Source: Enteroscipio rubneri (GTDB taxonomy: Bacteria; Actinomycetota; Coriobacteriia; Coriobacteriales; Eggerthellaceae). From it: DNA of 64,000 nt. The notes below the pieces were generated by a model that saw nothing but the letters and a program-made list of their open reading frames with translations, was not told the DNA's origin and searched no databases. The stretch is from assembly GCF_002899715.1 (NCBI RefSeq), contig NZ_PPEK01000002.1, forward strand, positions 124,001 to 188,000, read 5' to 3'. Of this stretch, positions 11,968 to 20,788 are shown piece by piece. The translations under genes and the position numbers were made by a program. Position 1 is the stretch's first letter; every line of letters starts with the position of its first letter.

Positions 11968-13356
11968 CTACTTGCGCCTTCCCGCGTTCGGGCCGCTCGT
12001 CCAGTGCCCCTCCTCCCAGAGGCTCTGCGCTACGGGCGCCCAGTGGTCGGCCGTAGCGTGCGTCTTGGCGCAGAGCGCTGCCGCGTCCTCCGGCTCTTCC
12101 AGGTCGGTAGAGTGCGCGCCCGAGGCAGCCACCATCTGGGCCAGGCGGTCTTTGTTGTCTAGCACGGGGCAGGGGCGCAGGTGGTTGTCGTTGAACGGCT
12201 GGTTGTCGTGGTAGGCCATGAACAGCGGCCGCTTGAGCGCTTCGAGGATAGGCGTGGTGCGGATGTTCGCGTCGGAGAAGTGGATGAACGCGCAGGGCTC
12301 GATGTCGCCGTTTGCATTGATGTGCAGGTAGCGCCGCCCGCCGGCGATGCAGCCTTGCGTGAACTCGCCGTCGTTCCAGAAGTCCATGGTGAAGATGGGC
12401 TTCGTCTTACGGAAGGCTCTGATCTGGCGGTACATGAACGCACGGTCCTCGGCTGTGGCAAGGAGGTCGGTCGGCGCCGAGGCCCCCACGGGCATGTAGG
12501 TGAAGAACCAGGCGAACTTTGCCCCGCGCGCCACGAGGTCGTCGATGAACGCCTCGCTGCCGATGGAGGCGGCGTTCTCGTGCGTGTAGCAGCATGACAC
12601 GCCGAAAGGCAGGCGGTGGCGCTTGAGCACGGCCATGGCGTGCACGACGGCCCGGTACGTGCCGGAGCCGCGGCGGGCGTCCGTGGCCTCCTCGAAGCCC
12701 TCCACCGAGATCGCGGGTATGAAGTTCCCCACGCGCAGCATGTCCTCGGCCAGCGTGTCGTCAATGAGGGTCGCGTTTGTGAACGCCGTGAACGCGCAGT
12801 CGTCATGCTTCTCGCACAGCCGGATGATGTCCCGCTTGCGCACGAGCGGTTCGCCGCCCGAGAACAGGTAGAAGAACACGCCCAGCTCCTTGCCCTGCTC
12901 CACGATGGAGTCCAGCTCCTCGAACGAGAGGTTCAGCCGATCGCCGTACTCGGCAGCCCAGCAGCCGGTGCAGTGCAGGTTGCAGGCGCTCGTGGGGTCC
13001 ACGAGCATGGCCCACGGCACGTTGCAGCCGTGCTCGGCCGCTGCGGCGTCCTGGCGGCGCAGGCCGATGAGGCTTGCGTTCACGAGGAAGTTCTCGATCG
13101 CCTTCTCGCGCACGCCGGGATCGATATCGGTCCACAGGCTTCTTAGTAACGTCATCCAGTTGTTGTCGGGATCGTCGATTACCTGGTGGAACAAAGCACG
13201 TTGCTCCACCAGGTAATCGTTGGGCATCAGCACGTCCACGGCCCTGAGGATCTTGGGCAGCTGCACATCCGGGTCGCCCCCTTGCACGTATCCGAGGATG
13301 GTTCGCGCGATCGCTGCCTGCGCGCTTTCGGCCAGCGTCTTCTTCGTTTCCGCCAT
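11968..13356 (-). CDS. Radical SAM protein with SPASM-like C-terminus
   Basis: 462 residues. The radical SAM cysteines are in DPTSACNLHCTGCWAAEYGD near residue 130 (C-x3-C-x2-C), and the GGEP SAM-binding motif is in FYLFSGGEPLVRKRDI. C-terminal cysteines (GCIAGGRRYLHINANGDIEPC and LRPCPVLDN) resemble a SPASM/twitch auxiliary cluster domain. About 120 N-terminal residues precede the core, which is longer than minimal members. The partner peptide or substrate is unknown, and no short peptide gene is seen next to it. It is followed by a convergent gap and preceded by a 207-bp gap. Confidence 0.88.
   Translation of the reverse strand: MAETKKTLAESAQAAIARTILGYVQGGDPDVQLPKILRAVDVLMPNDYLVEQRALFHQVIDDPDNNWMTLLRSLWTDIDPGVREKAIENFLVNASLIGLRRQDAAAAEHGCNVPWAMLVDPTSACNLHCTGCWAAEYGDRLNLSFEELDSIVEQGKELGVFFYLFSGGEPLVRKRDIIRLCEKHDDCAFTAFTNATLIDDTLAEDMLRVGNFIPAISVEGFEEATDARRGSGTYRAVVHAMAVLKRHRLPFGVSCCYTHENAASIGSEAFIDDLVARGAKFAWFFTYMPVGASAPTDLLATAEDRAFMYRQIRAFRKTKPIFTMDFWNDGEFTQGCIAGGRRYLHINANGDIEPCAFIHFSDANIRTTPILEALKRPLFMAYHDNQPFNDNHLRPCPVLDNKDRLAQMVAASGAHSTDLEEPEDAAALCAKTHATADHWAPVAQSLWEEGHWTSGPNAGRRK
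13177..13218. repeat. Perfect 14-bp inverted repeat inside the radical SAM gene
   Basis: GATTACCTGGTGGA (13177-13190) and TCCACCAGGTAATC (13205-13218) are exact reverse complements separated by 14 bp. They fall inside codons near residue 50 of the radical SAM protein, so they would form a strong stem in that mRNA. Confidence 0.85.
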
Positions 13357-13419
13357 GTACCGCTCCTTTGTTGTAGAACCCCGTTCGCCCCAAGGGCCGT
13401 GCTGCGCGCCCGTCGCAGC

Positions 13420-13445
13420 GAAGGCCGCCGTAAACGGCGGCCTTC
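13420..13445 (-). terminator. Hairpin, probable transcript end of the SNF transporter gene
   Basis: GAAGGCCGCC (13420-13429) pairs perfectly with GGCGGCCTTC (13436-13445) around a 6-nt loop. It is in the 207-bp gap between two minus-strand genes, downstream of the transporter. It lacks a clear U-tract. Confidence 0.5.
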
Positions 13446-13563
13446 AATATCGACCGGGCACGTCGGTTTTTCGATACAGCAGTATAAAAACGATGTTTTA
13501 CACGAGCATTGCAAAGGCGGATCGTTCAACGAATCGTAACGCGCACGTGAAGATGCGTCTGCG

Positions 13564-15012
13564 TTAGACCATCCCGAGCCACACGGCGATCTTCGGAACG
13601 TAGCCCATCGCAAAAATCGCCAGGATGAGCGCTGGGATGCCGAATTTAAGCCATAACCGTGACCAGGCTGGGAATCTTGCGCCTTTGCCGGCGTCTGCTT
13701 CAGCCAGAAAATTATCCCAACCCCAACCGCTCTTTGTGACACAGAACAAGACGAAAAACAGGCTGCCGAGCGGCAACAGGTTGTTTGAGACGATAAAGTC
13801 CTCGATGGATTGGATGTCGCCAAGAGCGGGCACGGTCACGCCGGAGAGCACGTTGAATCCGAGGGCGCACGGCAAGCTGAGCACCGTAACGATACCGGCC
13901 GTGCGTGCAACGGCTGTTCGGCGCGTCCAGCCCCACTTGTCCATCGACCAGCTTATGAGGTTCTCGAACACCGCGATGATGGTGGACAGCGCGGCGAAGC
14001 TCATGAACACGAAGAACAACGCGCCCCACAGCTGGCCGAGCGGCATTTGGTTGAATACGCTGGGCAACGTGACGAACACGAGGCCCGGCCCGCTGTCAGG
14101 CTCCACCGCGAATGCGAAGCATGCCGGGAAGATAATGAGGCCAGCCATGAGCGCTACGGCTGTGTCCAGCCCGCAGATGCGCAGCGCCTCGCCGGTGAGC
14201 GAGCGCTCCTTGCCGATATAGCTTCCGAAGATCTCCATGGCGGCGATGCCCAGCGACAACGTGAAGAACGCCTGGCCCATGGCTGCGAATACCGCGTTGC
14301 CGAACGTGGCCCATTGTTCTGCAGCCGTTGCGCCTGCAAACAATTTGCCGAAGTCCGGAACGAGGTAGAACGCAAGGCCCTCCAACCCTCCCGGCAGCGT
14401 GACGGCGCGTATCACGAGCAGCGCCATGATGCCCAGCAGGCACACCATCATCGCTTTCGTGATGCGCTCGACGCCCTTCTGGAGTCCCAGGTTGCACACG
14501 AGGAAGCCCAGCACGATGACCACGAGCATCCATCCCACGAGTTCAGTGGGATTCGCCAGCATGCCGTTGAACACGGCGCCGACGCCCGCGCTGTCCAGGC
14601 CGTTGAACGCTCCCGTGCCCATCTTCACCACGAACGACAGCATCCAGCCGCCCACCGTGGTGTAGAACATCATGAGCACCATGCACCCGATGTAGCCCCA
14701 CCATGAGAACCAGTGCCATCTACCTGACGGCTGCAGCGTGTCAAAGGCCTTCGCCGCGCTCTTTTGGCTGGCGCGCCCCACGGCGAACTCCATTACCATG
14801 ACGGGAAGCCCCAGGATGACAAGGAACACGAGGTACATGAGCACGAAGGCCGCGCCGCCGTATTCCCCCGTGATGTAGGGGAAGCGCCACACGTTGCCCA
14901 GGCCGATAGCGCATCCTGCCGATATCAGGATGAATCCCAATCGCGACCCGAACCGCTCCCGTTCGCCGGTCGTCTCGATCTTCTCGGCTCCGGCGGCTTC
15001 TGCTCTCGCCAT
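13564..15012 (-). CDS. Sodium:neurotransmitter symporter (SNF/NSS) family transporter
   Basis: 482 residues with about 11-12 transmembrane helices. The NSS signature GCAIGLGNVWRFPYITGEYGG in helix 1 forms the sodium and substrate site. Bacterial members import amino acids such as tryptophan, tyrosine or leucine with sodium. The start is ATG 15012, preceded by GAAGGGA; the frame is open upstream, but those residues are unlike the family. The substrate is not assignable. It stands alone between the radical SAM gene and a tRNA cluster. Confidence 0.93.
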   Translation of the reverse strand: MARAEAAGAEKIETTGERERFGSRLGFILISAGCAIGLGNVWRFPYITGEYGGAAFVLMYLVFLVILGLPVMVMEFAVGRASQKSAAKAFDTLQPSGRWHWFSWWGYIGCMVLMMFYTTVGGWMLSFVVKMGTGAFNGLDSAGVGAVFNGMLANPTELVGWMLVVIVLGFLVCNLGLQKGVERITKAMMVCLLGIMALLVIRAVTLPGGLEGLAFYLVPDFGKLFAGATAAEQWATFGNAVFAAMGQAFFTLSLGIAAMEIFGSYIGKERSLTGEALRICGLDTAVALMAGLIIFPACFAFAVEPDSGPGLVFVTLPSVFNQMPLGQLWGALFFVFMSFAALSTIIAVFENLISWSMDKWGWTRRTAVARTAGIVTVLSLPCALGFNVLSGVTVPALGDIQSIEDFIVSNNLLPLGSLFFVLFCVTKSGWGWDNFLAEADAGKGARFPAWSRLWLKFGIPALILAIFAMGYVPKIAVWLGMV

Positions 15013-15200
15013 ACCACGTCCCTTCGCAGCTTGTCTTGTACAAGATTGCCCTGTTGGCAAAACGTTGCAATTGTACAGCAAACAGATTCGGAAGGGGAGG
15101 CGGATAGGGGAAGGACGGGGAGCGGCGGAGTCGGGGAGGACGGGGGCTTCTCGCTCGCATATCAGTCAGAAGCTTCTCGATGGTTCGAGAACGACGGAAT

Positions 15201-15237
15201 GAAAGAAAAACCCGCCGCGCGTTGCCGCATGGCGGGT
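15201..15237 (-). terminator. Terminator after the tRNA-Gly/Cys cluster
   Basis: On the minus strand ACCCGCC (from 15237) pairs with GGCGGGT (to 15210) and is followed by TTTTCTTTC. It lies 10 bp downstream of the last tRNA. Confidence 0.75.
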
Positions 15238-15247
15238 CATGGTTTCG

Positions 15248-15323
<76 letters not shown>

Positions 15324-15365
15324 TTATAGGGCTGTACAACATTCGCAGGCACAAAGGAAAGCGAA

Positions 15366-15439
15366 TGGAGGCGACGCCCGGATTCGAACCGGGGGTGAAG
15401 GCTTTGCAGGCCTCTGCCTTACCACTTGGCCACGTCGCC
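15366..15439 (-). tRNA. tRNA-Cys (anticodon GCA)
   Basis: Minus strand: acceptor GGCGACG pairs with CGTCGCC, discriminator T, CCA encoded. The anticodon loop CTGCAAA gives GCA. It lies between the two tRNA-Gly copies. Confidence 0.97.
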
Positions 15440-15454
15440 ACGCAGCGATCCGTC

Positions 15455-15494
15455 ATGAAAAGGCCGGTCAAACCAAGTACGAATGACCGGCCTT
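15455..15494 (-). terminator. Terminator-like hairpin between tRNA-Gly copy 2 and tRNA-Cys
   Basis: An 11-bp perfect stem, AAGGCCGGTCA (15460-15470) with TGACCGGCCTT (15484-15494), is followed on the minus strand by TTTTC. It sits inside the tRNA cluster, so part of transcription may stop after the first tRNA-Gly. Confidence 0.65.
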
Positions 15495-15504
15495 GCACTG
15501 ACGA

Positions 15505-15580
<76 letters not shown>

Positions 15581-15593
15581 ATCGCGAGGAAAT

Positions 15594-15622
15594 ATGATAT
15601 CCGAACGTACCGGGGCGCGCAA
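15594..15622 (-). promoter_or_regulatory. Promoter of the tRNA cluster
   Basis: On the minus strand TTGCGC (15622-15617) and TATCAT (15599-15594) are 17 bp apart. The -10 box ends 13 bp before the first base of tRNA-Gly copy 2. Confidence 0.6.
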
Positions 15623-15772
15623 GTCCTTTTTTCAATTCGGTAGAAAATCAGGTTTCGGAGCCGGTCCGTGTGTCGTCGGTGCGGCAGTCGGGCGGAACGT
15701 GCTCTGGCTTGGGCTTGATGCCGGTTCGCCTTCGGCGAGAGCGTTTCGGTTCAGGGCCGCGCCTATCCACAA

Positions 15773-17068
15773 CTATAGCCCCGCAGGACCGAAGGAGGGC
15801 TCTTCGATGGACTCGGGAGCTTCGCCATCGAAGCAGCGGACCCAGTTCATCTCGACAAAGCGCTCGACGTCCTCGCTGCTGTAGCCGAGTTCCTCCATGA
15901 CGGCGGCGGTGTCGTAGCCTACTGGCTTCGCGCGCGTGATGACCGGGTCGCCCACGCTTTTCAGTCGCACGGGCGTCGTGGTGATGGCATGCTCGCCGAT
16001 GCTGTCGTAGCGGATGGGCCGAAGGATGTCATTGGCGTAAGCTTCCTCATCGCGCATCACGTCGTCCATGGTGTTGCACATCGCATAGGGGACGTCTTTC
16101 TCCTTGAAAAGAGCCTCCCAGTACGCCCAGTCGTGTTGCGAGAAGGCATCGGCCATCATTTGGATGACGGTGCGCACCTCTCCGTTTGCATTGATATGGG
16201 CGCAGTTTGCGAAGCGTTCGTCCTCGGCGTACTCCTCGAGGCCGATCAGGCGCATGACGAAGGGATACCATGCATCGTACGATCCGTAGCAGATGAGGAA
16301 CCACACGCCATCGGACGTCTGGTAGGCGTTGTTGGTGGGGCAGGGGGCCTCTTTGCGGTTCTTCGGGAACGGCACGCCGAAGGGTTGGGAGACGACGGGT
16401 ACTTGCATGGCCCACAGCGCCATATGGTGCAGGTTCACGGTGACCAGGTCGCCGACGCCGGTTTTTTCCGCACGCCAGAGCGCGCTCATAAGGCCCATGC
16501 CGAGCGCGATGCTCGCGTTCCAATCGCCGAACGCCGCCGGCATATTGCCGGGCTGGAAGTGCTCGTCATCCTGCGGAATGGACATCAAAAGCCCACCGCG
16601 TGCCGAGTAGCAGGTGGCGTCGAAACCCTTGGCGTCCTTCATGGGGCCGCGTTCGCCGTAGCCGCGCATCTGGCCATAAACAAGTTTGGGGTACTTCTCA
16701 TGCAGGGTCTTGTAGTCGTAGCCGAGCCGCTGGAGCGACGGATTGCGAAGGCTCGTCACGAAGATGTCCGCTTTGTCCAACAACTTCGACATGATTTCTC
16801 GTCCGCCTTCCGTGCGCATGTCGAGCGAAAGGAATCGCTTGTTGGCGTTGCTCATATCGAAAGCGGGGTTGTCCATGCCGAGCTCGGGCATGCCGAAGCC
16901 CGGCCCGTCCATGCGATGAAGGTTGCCCGAAAGCGTCTCCACCTTGTACACGGTGGCTCCGAGTTCGCCGAGTTGCCGTGGACAAGCTGGCATGGCAACG
17001 TAATCGCCCAGTTCGACGACGACGAGGCCCTCGAGACCGCGAGGGACGGTTTCTGGTCGTTCGGTCAT
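15773..17068 (-). CDS. CaiB/BaiF-type (class III) CoA-transferase
   Basis: 431 residues, the normal size. Class III enzymes move CoA between carboxylic acids through an aspartyl-CoA anhydride. The N-terminal domain reads LEGLVVVELGDYVAMPACPRQLGELGATVYKVE, a close match to the family start (usually DL-(T/S)-x-V-(L/V)-E-(L/F)...P). The later GDLVTVNLHHMALWAMQVPV and DDVMRDEEAYAND segments are also typical. The start is ATG 17068, 6 bp after AAAGGAG. The acid substrate is unknown; class III enzymes handle carnitine, oxalate, bile acids and aromatic acids. It stands alone, with a tRNA upstream on the other strand. Confidence 0.9.
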   Translation of the reverse strand: MTERPETVPRGLEGLVVVELGDYVAMPACPRQLGELGATVYKVETLSGNLHRMDGPGFGMPELGMDNPAFDMSNANKRFLSLDMRTEGGREIMSKLLDKADIFVTSLRNPSLQRLGYDYKTLHEKYPKLVYGQMRGYGERGPMKDAKGFDATCYSARGGLLMSIPQDDEHFQPGNMPAAFGDWNASIALGMGLMSALWRAEKTGVGDLVTVNLHHMALWAMQVPVVSQPFGVPFPKNRKEAPCPTNNAYQTSDGVWFLICYGSYDAWYPFVMRLIGLEEYAEDERFANCAHINANGEVRTVIQMMADAFSQHDWAYWEALFKEKDVPYAMCNTMDDVMRDEEAYANDILRPIRYDSIGEHAITTTPVRLKSVGDPVITRAKPVGYDTAAVMEELGYSSEDVERFVEMNWVRCFDGEAPESIEEPSFGPAGL

Positions 17069-17394
17069 GTCCATCTCCTTTGCATTGGCACACGTTTCTA
17101 AACCATGGAGACAGTATAGGCGAGGGGCGGCGCCACGTCTCTGAGAGATGGCTGGATCTCTCCGGAAGCTCGACAACGAGCGAGTTCGAGGTTCGTGAGA
17201 GGCGCACAGGGCATCCCGAGCTTCAAAGGATCTGCATGCGGCCGATCGTTGCGTTGTTGAATCGGGGAGAGGGATGATGCGTTGCGGCATGCGAGGTGGC
17301 TGCTGAATTTTTTAAAAACGGTCTTTGCCGCGCGGCTTCGTTCTGGTAGACTGTCTCCTTGCTGATGCGAAAACGCATCGCACTTCATCAGCAT
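17069..17394. other. 326-bp gap between the CoA-transferase and tRNA-Val
   Basis: No gene is supported here. It holds a candidate minus-strand -10 box TATACT (17118-17113), about 45 bp before the CoA-transferase start, and the tRNA-Val promoter at its right end. Confidence 0.5.
17325..17352 (+). promoter_or_regulatory. Promoter of tRNA-Val
   Basis: TTGCCG (17325-17330) and TAGACT (17347-17352) are spaced 16 bp apart, 42 bp before the tRNA. An A/T-rich stretch (AATTTTTTAAAAA) just upstream could be an UP element. Confidence 0.6.
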
Positions 17395-17469
<75 letters not shown>

Positions 17470-17480
17470 TGCATATGATA

Positions 17481-17510
17481 GCCGGGAACCTCAGGTTCCC
17501 GGCTTTTTTA
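17481..17510 (+). terminator. Terminator after tRNA-Val
   Basis: GCCGGGAAC (17481-17489) and GTTCCCGGC (17495-17503) form a perfect stem with a CTCAG loop, followed by TTTTTTAT. Confidence 0.95.
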
Positions 17511-17631
17511 TCGGCCGAACCCTGGGCGGTTTGCCTCCGGCGGCAAAAAGCGAATTCGATACGGAGGCGAGCATCGTTCTGTCCGGATGGACTCGAAGTG
17601 CCCGGCTTGCAACCGCCCGCTCAGGTGTCGG

Positions 17632-17775
17632 CTAATCCTTTTTCTCGAACTCATGGTGCCCGCAGTTGGGGCAGGCGGGCAACGCCTCGGTCTCGCTTGT
17701 GATGCGGACGATGTACCCGCAGTTCTTGCAGCGGTACGATCCCTCGCCCGGCTTGTCTCCAGTCTTGTACTCCAT
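17632..17775 (-). CDS. 47-residue zinc-ribbon protein
   Basis: A small gene too short for usual length cut-offs. It translates to a 47-residue protein starting MEYKTGDKPGEGSYRCKNCG and ending HHEFEKKD. Two C-x2-C knuckles, CKNCG (residues 16-20) and CPNCG (35-39), are 19 residues apart, the layout of a rubredoxin-like or zinc-ribbon fold. AAAGGAG lies 7 bp before the ATG. Related tiny zinc-ribbon proteins exist in many anaerobes, function unknown. It is separate from its neighbours: tRNA-Val on one side and the sensor kinase on the other strand. Confidence 0.85.
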   Translation of the reverse strand: MEYKTGDKPGEGSYRCKNCGYIVRITSETEALPACPNCGHHEFEKKD

Positions 17776-17893
17776 GAAAAGCTCCTTTCATCGGGTGCGT
17801 GCAGCCGAAAGACTATCACGCTCGTATTCCCGTCGGGCAGCGGTCGGAACCCGGATGCGCGACGGTTTGTTGACGGCGGGATCCTGGCCGACC

Positions 17894-17922
17894 GTGCAAA
17901 ACAGCTCGACTTGGGGGATAAT
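17894..17922 (+). promoter_or_regulatory. Candidate promoter of the sensor kinase gene
   Basis: GTGCAA (17894-17899) and GATAAT (17917-17922) are 17 bp apart, about 60 bp before the start codon. The -35 match is weak. Confidence 0.3.
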
Positions 17923-17980
17923 GGGTTGTCGAAGGGGAGCGCGACATACCCTGTGCTGCGACAGAGGGAAGGAGGGCGAG

Positions 17981-19177
17981 GTGGGCGCCTCGAATTTCAG
18001 CGACTATGTCCTGGCGGGTAAAGATGAGACGTATGCGGAGGCGGTCGCTGCCCTGAGGACGCGCCATGGTTTCGATTTTGTCGCGCTCGGCCTTACAGCA
18101 TTCATCGGCGCGCCGCTCAAATGGGTGTACAGCGCTGGCGCGACAGGGGAGCGCTATCGTCGCATCGTGCTCGCACCCGGTCACGGTATCGGCGGCATCG
18201 TGATCAAAGCGGGCAAGCCGATGATGTTCATCGACATCGATGAAGAAATCGATCCGCGGGAATACTCGTCGTATCCCATCGTTTTCGCCGAGGATTTGCG
18301 CAGCTTCTGCGCACTGCCGCTCATGCAGGAAGGACGCGTGGTCGCCGCGTTGCTCTGCGCGTACCGCTCGGTGAGCAGTCGTCACGAAAAGGCCTACCGG
18401 CGGCTGATCGAAGATCTGGGCGGTCAGATGTGCGATCTGGACGTCGTGTCCGCCGACTTCATGGATTTCGAGCGCATCGCGTCCGGGAAACGTGCGGATT
18501 CCGCGCGTAACCCCATATACGTTCGTTCGGAGCTCTCGCGCGTCATCGCCGCACAGGAGGATGAGCGCAAGCGTATTTCACGTGAACTGCACGACGGCAT
18601 CGCTCAGGAGTTGCTGGCCGTTTCGTTTTTGCTCAAGCGTCTTGATGCCCACGTTGACAGCGAAGGTGCCGCGCTCGTCTTCAACGCGGCGAACGACATC
18701 GATCGCATTCTAGATGAACTGCATAACATATCGGTGGAGCTCAGGCCCTTGGCGCTCGATCATCTGGGCTTCGTTGCGGCGTTGCGTTCCCAGGCGGCGG
18801 TATTCGAAAAGACTTACGGTGCTGAGATTTTGTTCGCGGGTGGTCTCTCGTGCGACCGGTTCGACCAGGCGCTTGAGACGCAGGCGTACCGCATTTGCCA
18901 AGAGGCCATTCTGAACGCGTGCAAGTATTCCGACACCGATCGCATCTATGTAACGCTTGAGGACTCCGATGGTTGGCTGCACGTGAGCGTGGTGGATCAT
19001 GGTTGCGGGTTCAATGCCGATGAGCCTGAGATCAAGGGGAGCGGATGCGGGATGCTCGGCATGCAGGAGCGCGCCAATATAATAGGAGCGACGTTGGACG
19101 TTGCGTCGGGGCAGGATGGGACGAAGGTTACGCTCGTTGCTCCGATGCATGCGACGGAAGGCAAGGAGGGGGCATGA
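17981..19177 (+). CDS. GAF-domain sensor histidine kinase (NarX/DegS type)
   Basis: 398 residues from GTG 17981, which follows AAGGAGGG. There is no membrane segment, so it is a cytoplasmic sensor. Residues about 15-150 form a GAF domain. A HisKA_3 dimerisation domain then carries the phospho-acceptor in DERKRISRELHDGIAQELL. The HATPase domain shows the N-box (YRICQEAILNACKYSD) and VVDHGCGFN and GCGMLGMQERA nucleotide loops. It overlaps the response regulator gene by 4 bp (ATGA). The convergent nap operon ends 60 bp beyond that regulator, so control of nitrate or redox metabolism is an attractive inference. The GAF ligand is unknown. It has no cysteine cluster of the NreB type. Confidence 0.9.
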   Translation: MGASNFSDYVLAGKDETYAEAVAALRTRHGFDFVALGLTAFIGAPLKWVYSAGATGERYRRIVLAPGHGIGGIVIKAGKPMMFIDIDEEIDPREYSSYPIVFAEDLRSFCALPLMQEGRVVAALLCAYRSVSSRHEKAYRRLIEDLGGQMCDLDVVSADFMDFERIASGKRADSARNPIYVRSELSRVIAAQEDERKRISRELHDGIAQELLAVSFLLKRLDAHVDSEGAALVFNAANDIDRILDELHNISVELRPLALDHLGFVAALRSQAAVFEKTYGAEILFAGGLSCDRFDQALETQAYRICQEAILNACKYSDTDRIYVTLEDSDGWLHVSVVDHGCGFNADEPEIKGSGCGMLGMQERANIIGATLDVASGQDGTKVTLVAPMHATEGKEGA

Positions 19178-19818
19178 TACGCATCATGCTGGCCGACGAC
19201 CACGAGGTGGTGCGTGCGGGCTTCAAGATGATACTCGAGCAAGATCCCGAGCTCGAAGTGGTGGCAGAGGCCGCCGATGGAGCCCAAGCGTACGCGGTGG
19301 CGGCGCGCGAGAAGCCCGATATCCTCCTTATGGATATCTCCATGCCGCCGGGGCAGAGCGGGCTTGTCGCATGTGAAAAGATTGCCAAGGACTTTCCTGC
19401 AACCAAGGTCATCGTTCTCACAATGTTCGCCGAGCCGGAGTATCTCTTCTACACCCTGCGCGGTGGCGCATCGGGTTACGTATTGAAGAACTCAACCTCC
19501 GAGGAGCTTATCGCTGCGGTTCGCGCCGTGGCCGGCGGAGGCAGTTACATCCATCCTAAGATGGCAGCTCTCCTCACAAAGCACCTCGTGGACGGCGGCG
19601 AAGAGCATGATCGCTCGTACCAGCAGCTATCGAATCGCGAACTGGAGATATTGCAGCTGTTGGCCAAGGGCTTCACGAACAAGGAGATATCGGAGCAAAT
19701 CTACCTATCCGTGAAAACCGTCGAGGCGCATCGCAGCAAGATCTACCAAAAACTCGGTTTCAAGACCCGAGCCGACCTCGTAGACTACGCGCTGCGCCAC
19801 AAGCTGCTCAACGTGTAA
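19174..19818 (+). CDS. NarL/LuxR-family response regulator
   Basis: 214 residues. The receiver domain has acidic D8/D9, phospho-acceptor D54 in LLMDISMPP, T in VLTMFAEP and lysine in GYVLKNST. The C-terminal LuxR-type helix-turn-helix is complete: LSNRELEILQLLAKGFTNKE then SVKTVEAHRSKIYQKLGFKT. The start ATG 19174 is preceded by AAGGAGGGGGC and overlaps the kinase stop. It is the obvious partner of the GAF kinase. The nap operon points toward it, so any regulation of nap acts on that operon's far promoter near 24.9 kb. Confidence 0.95.
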   Translation: MIRIMLADDHEVVRAGFKMILEQDPELEVVAEAADGAQAYAVAAREKPDILLMDISMPPGQSGLVACEKIAKDFPATKVIVLTMFAEPEYLFYTLRGGASGYVLKNSTSEELIAAVRAVAGGGSYIHPKMAALLTKHLVDGGEEHDRSYQQLSNRELEILQLLAKGFTNKEISEQIYLSVKTVEAHRSKIYQKLGFKTRADLVDYALRHKLLNV

Positions 19819-19879
19819 AAACGCTCAGGAGCACGCGCATTCGGTCTCCGCCTCTGCCCGTTACGGGAGCATGCGGCCT

Positions 19880-20788
19880 TTACGCTTGCTCGGCCGCGGG
19901 TTCCTCCGTCTCCGCAGGCTTCGCACCGCGGCCGAGCCCGAAGGAGAGCGCTTTGGTGGGGCAGGCGTCGATGCAGGCGCCACATGCCATGCAGTCTCCT
20001 GCGCGGACGACTGCATCCTCGCCTGCGAGCGCGGGCTCGAGGATGACCGGATCCGCCAGGCAGGAGCGCTTGCAGGCGTTGCAGTGGATGCAGGCCTCCT
20101 GATCGAGTTTGACGTTTACCAGGCCTGCGCGTCCAAGCGCCTCGTAGAAGCCTCCCAGCGGACAGAGCGCGCGGCACCATACGCGATGACCCCAGAACAG
20201 CTCAGCGAGCATGATGGCGGCCAGCATCCACAGTCCCGTGACCGCGCCGAACAGCACCCCCTTGTTGAGCGCGCTGATGGGCGAGAACGCCTCGAATACG
20301 GGAACGCTCGTGAGGGCCGAGAGTGCAAGCACGCCCAATGCGATCCAGAGCTTAGCCCGGCGTGGAACGGGCGCCTCGCGCACTTCGATGCCCAGCTTGC
20401 GTCTGAATGCGTCCTCGATCTCCAGCACGAGATTGACCGGGCATACCCATCCGCAGAATGCTCGTCCTCTGATCAGGCCGTATACTAACACTATTGGCAG
20501 CGCGGCCAGCAGCCACTCGACCGGCGCAGTCTTCGAGGCGACGATGACCTGCAGGACCCCGAATGGGTCTAGAAGGGCGAGCCCGCCGACGGAGGAGGAG
20601 GAAAGGCTGCCGAAGAAGGACAGGTCGGCAGGAGTGGAGAGCGGGTCGTCGCCGCCGACGGAAGCCCCGAACAGGCTCCAGCCCGCTATGAGCACCGGTG
20701 CGGCAAACAGCGCTATTGCCGCCACCTGCACGATGTGGCGGAACCAGGTCCAGCGAAACGAGCGAGACGCATCCGGGGTGGCGCTCAT
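19880..20788 (-). CDS. napH: Quinol dehydrogenase membrane component NapH
   Basis: 302 residues with four membrane helices, a long loop between helices 1 and 2, the membrane-edge motifs AFCGWVCPVNLVLEIED and WCRALCPLGGFYEAL, and two C-terminal [4Fe-4S] ferredoxin motifs (CIHCNACKRSC and CMACGACIDACP). NapH oxidises menaquinol and passes electrons to NapG. Its start overlaps the napD stop by 4 bp (ATGA). It is the last gene of napGABDH. The acidic AEQA-rich tail is non-conserved. Confidence 0.92.
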   Translation of the reverse strand: MSATPDASRSFRWTWFRHIVQVAAIALFAAPVLIAGWSLFGASVGGDDPLSTPADLSFFGSLSSSSVGGLALLDPFGVLQVIVASKTAPVEWLLAALPIVLVYGLIRGRAFCGWVCPVNLVLEIEDAFRRKLGIEVREAPVPRRAKLWIALGVLALSALTSVPVFEAFSPISALNKGVLFGAVTGLWMLAAIMLAELFWGHRVWCRALCPLGGFYEALGRAGLVNVKLDQEACIHCNACKRSCLADPVILEPALAGEDAVVRAGDCMACGACIDACPTKALSFGLGRGAKPAETEEPAAEQA

